NCBI RefSeq assembly: GCF_000382425.1
Contig: NZ_KB908292.1
Span: forward strand, 62,001-126,000
Source: Empedobacter brevis NBRC 14943 = ATCC 43319
GTDB lineage: Bacteria; Bacteroidota; Bacteroidia; Flavobacteriales; Weeksellaceae
Direction: 5' to 3'
Length of the DNA: 64,000 nt
Part shown: one piece after another, positions 20,956 to 29,802 of the stretch
Numbering within the stretch: the stretch's first letter is position 1
Layout: each line of letters begins with the position of its first letter
The notes under the pieces: generated by a model
The model's input: the letters and a program-made list of their open reading frames with translations, nothing else
Database searches by the model: none
What the model was told of the DNA's origin: nothing
Program-made: the position numbers and the translations under genes

Positions 20956-23439
20956 TTAAAAGAATTTACTTTTAATTCGAGAAGCCAATCGTTTCATTTT
21001 TCCGAAAGATGAATTGTCAAAATTCTCATCTCCTGCAAAATAACCATAACCGTAGCCATAACCGTAGCCATAACCATAACCGTAGCCATAGCCATAGCCA
21101 TAACCGTAACCTGTTTTGATTTGGAAATCATTGAATATAATTCCAACATTTGACACCTCGCCCTCATCGTATTTATTCGAGATAGCATTGATAAAGTTTT
21201 TCTCTGAGTAATTATAGCGTGTTACATATAAAGTACAGTCTGCATAACGCATCAAATCATACGAATCTGTTACTAATCCAATAGGAGGAGAATCTATAAT
21301 GACATATTCGTATTTCTCTTTCAATTCTGTAAACAATTGATCCATTCTTTTACTTAAAATCAACTCTGATGGATTTGGAGGAATTGGTCCTGCTGTAATA
21401 ATATCCAAGTTGGGTAAAATGGTACGTTGAGTAATATTATTCACATCTAAATCTCCTGCAACATAATCTGTAACCCCAATTTTATTGTTGATGTTAAAAT
21501 CGTCAAAAATTTTCGGTTTACGCAAATCTAATCCAATCAATACTGTTTTTTTATCCATAGACCCTAAAGAACTTGCAATATTCATCGCATTGAAAGTTTT
21601 ACCTTCTCCTCCGATAAACGATGTCACCAAAATTGTTTTATTCTGTTCATTAAGAGCCGGATTCTTATATAAATATTTCAGGTTTGAACGAATAGATCTG
21701 AACGATTCTGAAATACCTGATTTTGGATTATTGATAACAACCAATGGAGAGTTATCTCCTAAAGGCCCAACTAATCCTATAATCGGAATACTTGTACGAC
21801 TTGTAATGTCTTTCAAAACGCGCACTTTAAAATCTAGTAATTCTTTAATTACAACATATACTAAAGGGATCAGTAAACCAATACCTAAGGCGATTAAATA
21901 ATTGCGCTGCGGATTTGGGTAAATAGAACCTTGACCCTGATTTTTAGCAGGATCTATAATTGTGATATCAGAAACAATAGACGCCAAAGACAAATCAGTA
22001 GTATTCAACTGATTAATTAAGGTTGAATACATTGTACTATTTATTTCGAATCCACGGTTTGCTTCAACGAATTCAATTTCTTCATAAGGTAAATCTTTTG
22101 CCTTAAACTCTGATTCTGCCAACTTACCATTAATCATGGATAAATCTGTATTCAGTTTTTGCAGATGAGCATTGACAACGTTTGAAATATTGTTTCTTGT
22201 TTTAGCTAATTGACGATCAATTTCTCTAATTTCATCAGTATTCGGTTTAAAAACCTTCAACATCTGTTCTCTTTGATTTTCAAGATTATCCAATTGATCA
22301 ACATTTGTCATGTAATAAGAAACATCGAGCCCCGCAATATTAAGTGCTATCAAATTATCAACACTACTCGATTTTTTAGGCATTAATCTATGTAAAGCAT
22401 TTATTCTTTCTTCAACAAGTACACGTTCTTTGTCTAGAGATGTCAATTTTCCTAAAAGCTCTCCTTTTTTAGTATCAAAATTATAAACTCCTGTTCTTTT
22501 CTGTAGTTCTTGTAGATTATCAGTTGCACTATCTAGCTTAAGTTTTACAGCTGCAATTCTTTCTTGTAAATACTTACGTGTTTTGAAGGCAGACAGATTT
22601 CTTTCTGATAGCTCGTTTTCTATTAGAACCTGAATGGAGTTATTCAATAAATCTACTGCTTCATTTAAACTTTCAGCATTTTTAGAAACAGATATGATGC
22701 TTGATATTTTAGAAGGGTTTGTTACATTGAAATTTCTAGTTGCTCTTGATGTCGCATCTTTAATGGTAACCAATTTGAAAGAAATTGTACTTTCTGAAAA
22801 AGGAACAGTAGAACGAGTTAATTTCATTTTATAATTGCGCCCAACCATCCATTGGTTATAATAACCTATTTTTGGAAGATTGATGAGATCCGATTTGATA
22901 ATACTATCTTTTGAAAAATTATAGAGAGATCCTTTATTATTCTCTACTTCAAAATAAAATGAATTATGATCTTTTGGCTTTACTTTAATTTCAACATTTG
23001 CCACTTGTTGATGTAATGTATCAATATGAACATGAAATGGAGCATCTAATTTATAAATACTTGACTTTTTTAACCTTCCCTCCTCTGTATAAAAAATATA
23101 AGATTCTGTTTTCTTAACAACTTTTTCATTGTGAATACGAGAAGACAGCGTATAAGTTAGTCCATCTATTTTATTGGCATTCCCTCCCCAAATAAAGTTA
23201 ATTGAATTTGAGGCCAATGAATTATTTGACGAATTATTATCCTTAATCTTAAAAGTTGTATTCGCTGAATAGATTCTATTTAGTTTCCAATTATTCAAAT
23301 AATAGGCTACAGCTAATGCTATTAATATTGAAATAATATACAATGGCCAAGCATTAAGCAACCTAGGAATCAATCTTTCTATATCAATAAAATCAGATTG
23401 TTTTTTCTTATTTTTTTGATTATCTGTTGTATTTGCCAT
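20956..23439 (-). CDS. Wzc-like polysaccharide co-polymerase / tyrosine autokinase with (Gly-Tyr)12 tail
   Basis: This 827-residue BY-kinase is an inner-membrane co-polymerase that works with the Wza-like exporter to control chain length and export. Two membrane helices (about residues 32-50 and 515-535) flank a periplasmic Wzz domain with long coiled helices. The cytoplasmic kinase has Walker A FIGGEGKTFNAMN (about 609-617), Walker A' VLIGLDLRKPKI and Walker B YVIIDSPP. The tyrosine cluster that is autophosphorylated in this family is here a pure run of twelve Gly-Tyr units (residues 777-800), then a basic tail ending ASRIKSKFF. It directly follows the Wza-like gene (2-base gap). No separate Wzb phosphatase is in the window. 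Confidence 0.93.
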   Translation of the reverse strand: MANTTDNQKNKKKQSDFIDIERLIPRLLNAWPLYIISILIALAVAYYLNNWKLNRIYSANTTFKIKDNNSSNNSLASNSINFIWGGNANKIDGLTYTLSSRIHNEKVVKKTESYIFYTEEGRLKKSSIYKLDAPFHVHIDTLHQQVANVEIKVKPKDHNSFYFEVENNKGSLYNFSKDSIIKSDLINLPKIGYYNQWMVGRNYKMKLTRSTVPFSESTISFKLVTIKDATSRATRNFNVTNPSKISSIISVSKNAESLNEAVDLLNNSIQVLIENELSERNLSAFKTRKYLQERIAAVKLKLDSATDNLQELQKRTGVYNFDTKKGELLGKLTSLDKERVLVEERINALHRLMPKKSSSVDNLIALNIAGLDVSYYMTNVDQLDNLENQREQMLKVFKPNTDEIREIDRQLAKTRNNISNVVNAHLQKLNTDLSMINGKLAESEFKAKDLPYEEIEFVEANRGFEINSTMYSTLINQLNTTDLSLASIVSDITIIDPAKNQGQGSIYPNPQRNYLIALGIGLLIPLVYVVIKELLDFKVRVLKDITSRTSIPIIGLVGPLGDNSPLVVINNPKSGISESFRSIRSNLKYLYKNPALNEQNKTILVTSFIGGEGKTFNAMNIASSLGSMDKKTVLIGLDLRKPKIFDDFNINNKIGVTDYVAGDLDVNNITQRTILPNLDIITAGPIPPNPSELILSKRMDQLFTELKEKYEYVIIDSPPIGLVTDSYDLMRYADCTLYVTRYNYSEKNFINAISNKYDEGEVSNVGIIFNDFQIKTGYGYGYGYGYGYGYGYGYGYGYGYFAGDENFDNSSFGKMKRLASRIKSKFF
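21040..21111 (-). repeat. 72-base hexanucleotide tandem repeat encoding (Gly-Tyr)12
   Basis: Twelve six-base units of GGT/GGC plus TAT/TAC run in frame inside the tyrosine-kinase gene. Third positions vary between units (GGTTAT, GGCTAC, GGCTAT, GGTTAC), so the array is not a perfect microsatellite, but stretches of two or more identical units occur (for example three TATGGC units in a row). Gain or loss of units would keep the frame. Confidence 0.95.
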
Positions 23440-23441
23440 TT

Positions 23442-24236
23442 CTAAATTTTATCAAAAAATAAATAAACGCCTAGAATTGTTGCAATAGCCCCCATCACAG
23501 TGGTTACAACTGTTAAAGGATTAAGCCCTACGCCCCATACTTTCTCTTTACGAGGATTTACTACTATGATATCATTGTTTTGAATCCAGTAATATTCTGA
23601 ATTCATAATGGATTCTTTTGTTAAATCTACATACACTTGTTTTGTCCCGTCCAAATCAGTTCTGATGATGCGTACATTTTTTAAATCCGCATAAATATTA
23701 TTCGTTCCGGTTTTTGCAAAAGCTTCTAAAATAGTCAAATCTCTTTTATTGGCCCTATAAGCACCTTGCTGTACTTCACCTACAATCGTATATTCAATAC
23801 CTGCTAAATTTACGTCGATGAAAGTTCCCTTTTCATCATATATTTTATAAAATTCATCTTGGATTTTTTTACGAGCTTGTTCTATTGTAAGACCTTCTAG
23901 GTAAACATCTCCAATTCTTGGTAATTCAATATTTCCGTCTTTTCGCACTAATACTCCTGCATTTTCACCTTGAGCAAAAGTTCGATTTCCTGAAGAAATA
24001 AAATCGTTAAGAATGCCCATTGAAGTATTTGAAGCACTTGAAATATTTATTAATACTCGATCCCCTTTCTGAATATAATATTCAGGTTTATCGAAAGCAA
24101 TTTTTCCTTTTGAATCTAATTTCAGATTTTGATCTGGCTGAATTAATTGAATATCCTTTAGAGATATACATGAAAACAAGTTCAATATTATCAATAGAAT
24201 AGCGGTTTTGGTTAAAGTTGATTTTAAGTTAAGCAT
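23442..24236 (-). CDS. Wza-like polysaccharide export lipoprotein
   Basis: This 264-residue outer-membrane export protein has a lipoprotein signal (ILLIILNLFSCISLKDIQLI, Cys near residue 23), a polysaccharide export domain (YYIQKGDRVLINISSAS), a repeat region ELPRIGDVYLEGLTIEQAR typical of Wza partners, and an SLBB-like segment (YTIVGEVQQGAYRANKRDLT). A hydrophobic C-terminal segment (about residues 235-260) may be a membrane anchor, as in other Bacteroidota members. It lies 2 bases upstream of the Wzc-like gene, and the pair should form the envelope-spanning export channel. Confidence 0.9.
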   Translation of the reverse strand: MLNLKSTLTKTAILLIILNLFSCISLKDIQLIQPDQNLKLDSKGKIAFDKPEYYIQKGDRVLINISSASNTSMGILNDFISSGNRTFAQGENAGVLVRKDGNIELPRIGDVYLEGLTIEQARKKIQDEFYKIYDEKGTFIDVNLAGIEYTIVGEVQQGAYRANKRDLTILEAFAKTGTNNIYADLKNVRIIRTDLDGTKQVYVDLTKESIMNSEYYWIQNNDIIVVNPRKEKVWGVGLNPLTVVTTVMGAIATILGVYLFFDKI

Positions 24237-24238
24237 TT

Positions 24239-25342
24239 TTATAATGATATTTTTCTATTATTTTTTAATATTACAATATACCTAAGAGATAGCACAAAGC
24301 TAGTTGATAGAACAACAAAAATCAAAAATAGTTGATTAATTTCAATATTTCTAAAATAATACCCAACGATTATAAAAAAAATGTTAATTAATACAAGAAT
24401 AATTGAAGTTTGTAAATGGTTGAATCCTAATTTCAAAAATTGATGATGCAAATGATTTTTATCCGGGGAAAAGGGGCTTCTTTTTCTCAAAATCCTTATT
24501 GTAAATACATAAAGCGTATCTAAAATAGGGATCACAAATATAAAAAGTAAAATTACCGGACCCGTTTTTAATCCTAAATTAGATGTTTCGCTTATGTATA
24601 AAAAGCGAATGGCCATAAAAGTCAAGATAAATCCAATAACCATTGATCCTGTGTCCCCCATAAATATTTTGAATTTTTTTGAAAGATTATACCGTCCAAA
24701 ACCTAATAAAACAGCAAGCGTACTAACAGCTAGTATCCCAATCCCGTAATCAAAAATCCGATAAAATATATAAACAAAGCACAAACAAATTACAATTCCT
24801 ATTCCTGCTGCAAGCCCATCTATTCCGTCGATCAAATTATACGCATTAATTAGAACAATGAATACAAATATTGTAAGCAACACGCCTATAAAGTATGGTA
24901 TTTTATAAATCCCGAATAATCCGGAAAAGGAATTGATCATAATACCTGATCCAAATATAATTAAAATTGTACTCACGATTTGCCCATAAAGCTTTTTGTC
25001 TGGAGCCACAACTAAAAGATCGTCCATTAAACCTATAAAAAAAAGGATGGTAATTGCTGATAAAAAAAAGGAATAATTAACCCCTAAGTCTGTTGCAAAA
25101 ATAGAAGTGGAAACAACTATCCCGAAAAATAAAGCTACTCCTCCTAAAGTGGGAACTTTATTTATATGAGAACTCCTTTCCCCAGGGACATCCATCAATT
25201 GTTTTTTATACGAAATCCTGATAATTTTTGGAATAGAAATCAATGTAATAATTAATGCAAAAAAATATGCACCAAAAATATTTATATAGATAGGTGAAAT
25301 ACTGAGTGTATACAAGTATTCTAATAATTTAAAGTTTTCCAT
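24239..25342 (-). CDS. WecA/MraY-type undecaprenyl-phosphate sugar-1-phosphate transferase
   Basis: This is a 367-residue polytopic phosphoglycosyl transferase with about ten helices. Conserved motifs include GERSSHINKVPTLGG, GLMDDLLVVAPDKKLYGQ with the Asp-Asp pair, NAYNLIDGIDGLAAGIG, the Mg-binding FMGDTGSMVIGF and the basic loop SPFSPDKNHLHHQFLKLGF. Relatives transfer GlcNAc-1-P or similar to undecaprenyl phosphate. Its start overlaps the upstream GT2 gene by 14 bases, and it is 2 bases from the Wza-like gene. With the PglC-type enzyme it makes the operon's second initiating step. Confidence 0.92.
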   Translation of the reverse strand: MENFKLLEYLYTLSISPIYINIFGAYFFALIITLISIPKIIRISYKKQLMDVPGERSSHINKVPTLGGVALFFGIVVSTSIFATDLGVNYSFFLSAITILFFIGLMDDLLVVAPDKKLYGQIVSTILIIFGSGIMINSFSGLFGIYKIPYFIGVLLTIFVFIVLINAYNLIDGIDGLAAGIGIVICLCFVYIFYRIFDYGIGILAVSTLAVLLGFGRYNLSKKFKIFMGDTGSMVIGFILTFMAIRFLYISETSNLGLKTGPVILLFIFVIPILDTLYVFTIRILRKRSPFSPDKNHLHHQFLKLGFNHLQTSIILVLINIFFIIVGYYFRNIEINQLFLIFVVLSTSFVLSLRYIVILKNNRKISL

Positions 25343-26081
25343 ATTTTTTTAATCCATTTAAAGCCCAAAAAAAAGTATAATAAGACGATTGAAGAAAATT
25401 CATTTTCAAAAATTTCCTATATACATCATATTGTCTCAAGGCAATATTTAATTTATTTCTCGACACCGAATTTTCTCTAATCCTATAAATAGCTAATGAT
25501 TCTTCAATAGCTCTGCCATATTTTATTTTTTTTAATAATTGAATCCACATTGCATGGTCTTCTCTCAATTCTACTTTCGGAAACTCTACTATTCCTATTA
25601 CAGAAGAGTCATATACAGAAGTTAGCATAGGAATTGGGCAATTGTAAAGAATTCTTTTATAATCTACTTTATCAATTGCTATGAAATCCTCTAACAATGG
25701 CTTTAAATTCTCATCTACTCGTTTATAGCTCGTATAAACTAAACTTTCATTCTCCCTTTTTAAATAGTTAATTGTTGTTTCTAAAAATTTGGGCAACCAT
25801 AAGTCATCACTGTCAATAAATGTCATGTATCTTCCTTTAGCTTTACTCAAAGCTAAATTTCTAGCACTTGCAGCGCCTTGATTACTTTTTTGGACGATTA
25901 ATTTGATTCTTTCATCATTAAATGAGCAAATAGTTTGAACCGAATCATCTGTTGAACAATCATCCACAATAATCCATTCCCAATTTGGGTAACTTTGTTG
26001 TTTTATCGACTGATAGGTCTCTGCTATAAATCTTTCAGAATTATAACATGGTGTTATGATTGATACTAGTTCCACCTCCAT
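25329..26081 (-). CDS. Family 2 glycosyltransferase
   Basis: This 250-residue cytoplasmic GT-A enzyme has the start MEVELVSIITPCYNSERFIA, the nucleotide-binding VDDCSTDDSVQ and the metal-binding FIDSDDLW, followed by a short acceptor domain. It closely resembles TuaG/LPS-type GT2 proteins. Overlaps with the genes on both sides (14 and 16 bases) show tight operon packing. Donor and acceptor are unknown. Confidence 0.9.
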   Translation of the reverse strand: MEVELVSIITPCYNSERFIAETYQSIKQQSYPNWEWIIVDDCSTDDSVQTICSFNDERIKLIVQKSNQGAASARNLALSKAKGRYMTFIDSDDLWLPKFLETTINYLKRENESLVYTSYKRVDENLKPLLEDFIAIDKVDYKRILYNCPIPMLTSVYDSSVIGIVEFPKVELREDHAMWIQLLKKIKYGRAIEESLAIYRIRENSVSRNKLNIALRQYDVYRKFLKMNFLQSSYYTFFWALNGLKKYGKL

Positions 26082-27184
26082 AATCCGTAAACAGCTTCTT
26101 TATTAAAAATAGTTCTATAATTTGCAAAATTTGATTTATGTGCTTGTTTGACTTGAAACCAAAAAATTAACAGAACAGTATAAGAGACAAAACTTAAGTA
26201 TATAAAGTTTCTTTTAAATACGTCTCCTTTAAATGAGTATACTAATCGCCCTACAGTTAATCCTAAAAAAACCAGATAAAATCCTGGTAACCTGACTCCA
26301 AATATTCCTTTTCCTAAAAAAAAGTACAGCAAAACACCAAACACAAAAAGATTTCTAAAGTAACAGTATAGTTTATCTTCTACAGCATATTTATTATAAA
26401 CAATAATTGACAAAATGGATACTATTTTAACAAAATCACCTATTGCAACACCATCTCCCTGATTATATAGCTGACTCTGATAACTTTCGAATTTATCTTG
26501 CCCAATTGGCATATAATCCATTATAACTTCTATAATAGAATTTAAACCTGTATAAAATCCTATTATAGCAAAGACGACTAACCATCCTATAAGCTTCTCA
26601 TCAAATTTCATAGGAGCTATCCAATATGCCAATACAAATACCACTATTGATTCATGAAATTGAAACCCTATCGCTAAACAAATTAAAAATTTAATCAAAT
26701 TACGGTCTATTACATATCGAATCGAATATATGGCAATTGCATTCGCTAATCCTTGTCTAATATGTACATGCTCTTCGAACATAAAGTTTGGCATTGCATA
26801 AATGAATAAAACCAAAAATGGAAAACCCGCATATTTATAAAATGTAGTTGTTTTCAGAACCAATGATGCTGTTGCAATAATTAGCGTTAACATTCCAAAA
26901 TCGAATCCAAAATCAACCAATATTTTATTTAATCCCAGATACCCTTCTTCCATTCCGGCCATATAAGCAAATCGATTAAATTCTGCCCAATTAATTCCCG
27001 ATAAAAGATGAAATGTTTCATAATATGCCAACCAATCAGGACTTAAAGCATATCCCAATCCGGCAGTCAAACACATAATAACAACAATTAATATATAGAG
27101 CTGCTTACTAACATTCTTTTTTGAAAATTCTAAAAAGGATGCAACAAGAAGAAAGGCAAATATGAATAAATAAATTAAACTCAC
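26066..27184 (-). CDS. EpsG-family polysaccharide polymerase (Wzy role)
   Basis: This is a 372-residue integral membrane protein with about ten helices. It matches the EpsG family by the early MCLTAGLGYALSPDWLAYYE segment, the central EEHVHIRQGLANAIAIYSIR motif with Arg-Gln, and FQFHESIVVFVLAYW. EpsG proteins are thought to polymerise lipid-linked repeat units at the outer face of the inner membrane. It overlaps the following GT2 gene by 16 bases. No Wzx flippase is seen near it. Confidence 0.87.
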   Translation of the reverse strand: MSLIYLFIFAFLLVASFLEFSKKNVSKQLYILIVVIMCLTAGLGYALSPDWLAYYETFHLLSGINWAEFNRFAYMAGMEEGYLGLNKILVDFGFDFGMLTLIIATASLVLKTTTFYKYAGFPFLVLFIYAMPNFMFEEHVHIRQGLANAIAIYSIRYVIDRNLIKFLICLAIGFQFHESIVVFVLAYWIAPMKFDEKLIGWLVVFAIIGFYTGLNSIIEVIMDYMPIGQDKFESYQSQLYNQGDGVAIGDFVKIVSILSIIVYNKYAVEDKLYCYFRNLFVFGVLLYFFLGKGIFGVRLPGFYLVFLGLTVGRLVYSFKGDVFKRNFIYLSFVSYTVLLIFWFQVKQAHKSNFANYRTIFNKEAVYGLWRWN

Positions 27185-27190
27185 TACAAA

Positions 27191-28180
27191 TTAAAATTTA
27201 GATAATAATTGAAGGTTTATCAAAGCTAGCCGGTAATAAATTCTTTTTTTCAAGGATAATGAATTTAAGTAGTTTTTGTCGAATCGTTTATAGGCTCTAA
27301 GCTCTTTTTGTGTTAATTGGTTCATTTTCAAAAAATCATTAAGTACACTTAACATTTTCTTTTTTAACACCTTATTTTTTACATAGGCCACATACGCTAA
27401 ATAGGAATAATATCCTTGAATTATTTGAAAACGTCTTAACTCCGTTACAAATGTATTGTATTTACTGTTATAAAAATAATCCGTCACCCCATTAACAGCA
27501 ACAAACATATCTAGCCCTTTTTCTGTATGTGATTTTGTAATTGAATCCTGTCGCTCGAAATAATTGTAAAAAGGCTCATTAATTTTAGAGATTATTGTCG
27601 AATCTAAAACCAGCTTTGGAATCAATTCAATGTCTTCAAAATGAATTCCTTTTTTAAAACGATGTTGTACAAACAATTCTTTTTTGAATATTTTATTACA
27701 AGCGAAACAACTCATTTCTCCAAATATCGAAAAATCATCTTTCAAAACTATTCTCTCCGGTAATTGAGGCGATTGCGGTAAATCTCTAAATTCAATTCCA
27801 TTTTCATTCACTTTCACCAAGTCACATAAAACAATTTCTGACTTATGTTTTTCAGCCAGATCAATCATTTTTTCAAACATCGTAGAATCAATGTAATCAT
27901 CCGAATCAATAAAAGCAAGATACTCTCCCGAAGCTTTATCGATTCCTACATTCCGGGCATCACTCAAACCTCCGTTTTCTTTTATGATCGGAATAATTCT
28001 TGAATCTCTAATTTTATACTGATTAATCAAGGCTTGTGAATCGTCTTTCGATCCATCGTTCACAACAATCACTTCGATATCTTTCAATGTTTGCTTCAAA
28101 ATCGAATCCAAACATTTCGAAAGATATTTTTCGGTGTTGTAAACAGGAACAATTACTGATATTTTAGGTGGGGTTGTCAT
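27191..28180 (-). CDS. Family 2 glycosyltransferase (EpsJ-like)
   Basis: This 329-residue GT2 starts MTTPPKISVIVPVYNTEKYL, with VVNDGSKDDSQ, GGLSDARNVGID and the metal-binding FIDSDDY. The C-terminal half is basic and helical and may lie against the membrane, as in CpsI/EpsJ-type enzymes. It overlaps the upstream GT4 gene by 4 bases (ATGA-type coupling) and lies 6 bases before the EpsG gene. Donor sugar unknown. Confidence 0.9.
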   Translation of the reverse strand: MTTPPKISVIVPVYNTEKYLSKCLDSILKQTLKDIEVIVVNDGSKDDSQALINQYKIRDSRIIPIIKENGGLSDARNVGIDKASGEYLAFIDSDDYIDSTMFEKMIDLAEKHKSEIVLCDLVKVNENGIEFRDLPQSPQLPERIVLKDDFSIFGEMSCFACNKIFKKELFVQHRFKKGIHFEDIELIPKLVLDSTIISKINEPFYNYFERQDSITKSHTEKGLDMFVAVNGVTDYFYNSKYNTFVTELRRFQIIQGYYSYLAYVAYVKNKVLKKKMLSVLNDFLKMNQLTQKELRAYKRFDKNYLNSLSLKKRIYYRLALINLQLLSKF

Positions 28181-29244
28181 TCTATCTGATCAAAAATCGA
28201 TTCGTATTGCTTAATGATTATTTCTTTACTAAAACGAGAGTCTATGCTCTCTATAACTGTCTCTTTTGAATGAGCTTGAGTCAAAATTTCTTTCATTTTT
28301 TTAGCGAAACCTTTTGCATCTTCTATCGGAAAGATTTCTCCATTTATTCCATCTTGAATTATTTCATTAATTCCTCCCGGCGCATTATTTGCCAGGCTAT
28401 ATGTCCCGCAAGCTCCTGCTTCTAACAAGACATTCGGAAAACCTTCGTAACGCGAAGAAAGTACAAACAAATCTGCATAATTGAGATACGCAAACGGATT
28501 AGCTACTTTGCCTTTGAACGTTACCTGCAATAAATTTAATTGCTTTTGTTGTTGGATTAATTCATCTTTAAAAGCACCATCCCCTAAAATAGTTAAATGA
28601 ATAGGTTCATTCTTTAATTCATTCATAACTTTTAACAACAAATCGAATCCTTTTCGTGGAGATAAATTTCCAATCGCCACTATATTTTTATAGCTCGTGT
28701 CATACAACTCCTTATTATTTTCGTTTTTCATTCGGTTAATCAAATCGAAATCAACTGGGTTATTGATTTTTACGATTCTGTTTTCCGAAATTCTAAAATT
28801 TTGAATCAAATCATTTCTCATGTCATTGCTCTGCGCAATGATTTGATGAAAATTATTATAAAAACGATAAAAGAATAAAATTTCTTTACGTGTCACATGT
28901 TTGGACACAACATTCGTTTCGCGTGTAATAAATTTCGTTTTTGAAAAAAAAGGAATAATTGGAGATAAAAAAGCTGAAATTTCACCCCAACCTGTAAAAA
29001 CAATTTCCGGTTTTAACTTTTGGATTAACGGAATAATTTTAAAAATGGAATAACGAATACGGGAAATATTTAATTCTATAATTTCGACATCACTTTTTAA
29101 ATGATTCAAATAATAGCCTTCTTTTTTGAATAACACCAGTTTTGGACAGAATTTCGTTCTATCCAACTCATTGCAAAGTGTTGTGATTACACGTTCTGCG
29201 CCTCCCTGATTAAGATCCGGTAATATAAAAAGTATTGTCTTCAA
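28177..29244 (-). CDS. Family 4 glycosyltransferase
   Basis: This 355-residue GT-B enzyme has the N-terminal loop ILPDLNQGGAERVITTLCNE and the GT4 donor-binding region LSSRYEGFPNVLLEAGACGT with the EX7E-type glutamates, plus IGNLSPRKGFDLLLK. It retains the anomeric configuration if it follows its family. It sits between the serine-acetyltransferase-like gene (4-base gap) and the GT2 gene (4-base overlap). Confidence 0.91.
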   Translation of the reverse strand: MKTILFILPDLNQGGAERVITTLCNELDRTKFCPKLVLFKKEGYYLNHLKSDVEIIELNISRIRYSIFKIIPLIQKLKPEIVFTGWGEISAFLSPIIPFFSKTKFITRETNVVSKHVTRKEILFFYRFYNNFHQIIAQSNDMRNDLIQNFRISENRIVKINNPVDFDLINRMKNENNKELYDTSYKNIVAIGNLSPRKGFDLLLKVMNELKNEPIHLTILGDGAFKDELIQQQKQLNLLQVTFKGKVANPFAYLNYADLFVLSSRYEGFPNVLLEAGACGTYSLANNAPGGINEIIQDGINGEIFPIEDAKGFAKKMKEILTQAHSKETVIESIDSRFSKEIIIKQYESIFDQIE

Positions 29245-29248
29245 AAAA

Positions 29249-29800
29249 TTAATCCTCTATTCTATTGTTTATATATCCTTCTGTTGCTCTCTCATTAGAA
29301 ATAATTGTCATCGGATTTCCTGTCACAATTGAATTATCCGGCACATCTTGTGTCACATAGCTATTAGGAGCGATCAATACATTATTCCCAATTGTAATTC
29401 CTCCCACAATCACCGCATTTGTTCCTACCCAAACATCATCTTTTAAGATTGGATAACCTTTCAATTTTCCCCTATTTGTTTGTCCCAGCGTAACACCATG
29501 TGCTAAATTGCAGTTTTTACCAATTTTAGCTTTTGGATTAACCACAACTGTCCCCCAATGACCTAAATTCAAACCGGGACCAATTTCTGTTTTGGCCGAA
29601 ATTTGGTAACCATATTTTATGGAATAACGTCGCAACAACAAACGATAAAATAATCCTAGAGGATGCTTGGCTGAGTAATGTTGTGCTTTTCTTAAACAAT
29701 AAATAAATCGAAAACCCGGGCTCATCCATCCTTTTAGGAAAGGAGAAGTCGTCCAATATCCAAAGTTTCGGTAAAAATCCTTCTGAATAATTGTTTTCAT
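29249..29800 (-). CDS. Serine-acetyltransferase-like hexapeptide acyltransferase
   Basis: This 183-residue left-handed beta-helix protein has hexapeptide turns visible from about residue 75: IGPGLNLGHWGTVVVNPKAK, IGKNCNLAHGVTLG, VWVGTNAVIVGGITIGNNVL and the C-terminal NSIVTGNPMTII. It resembles serine O-acetyltransferase and capsule acetyltransferases. In this operon it more likely O-acetylates a sugar than makes O-acetylserine. It lies 2 bases after the GT4 gene. Confidence 0.87.
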   Translation of the reverse strand: MKTIIQKDFYRNFGYWTTSPFLKGWMSPGFRFIYCLRKAQHYSAKHPLGLFYRLLLRRYSIKYGYQISAKTEIGPGLNLGHWGTVVVNPKAKIGKNCNLAHGVTLGQTNRGKLKGYPILKDDVWVGTNAVIVGGITIGNNVLIAPNSYVTQDVPDNSIVTGNPMTIISNERATEGYINNRIED

Positions 29801-29802
29801 AT

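Noticed and set aside
21040-21111. CRISPR-like regular repeat
   Set aside because: Units are six bases long, contiguous and coding; there are no spacers.
20994-21188. Frame encoding a Met-Ala/Thr-Val repeat across the kinase tail
   Set aside because: It is the second frame of the Gly-Tyr repeat on the same strand; the repeat makes any frame open. The main kinase frame explains it.
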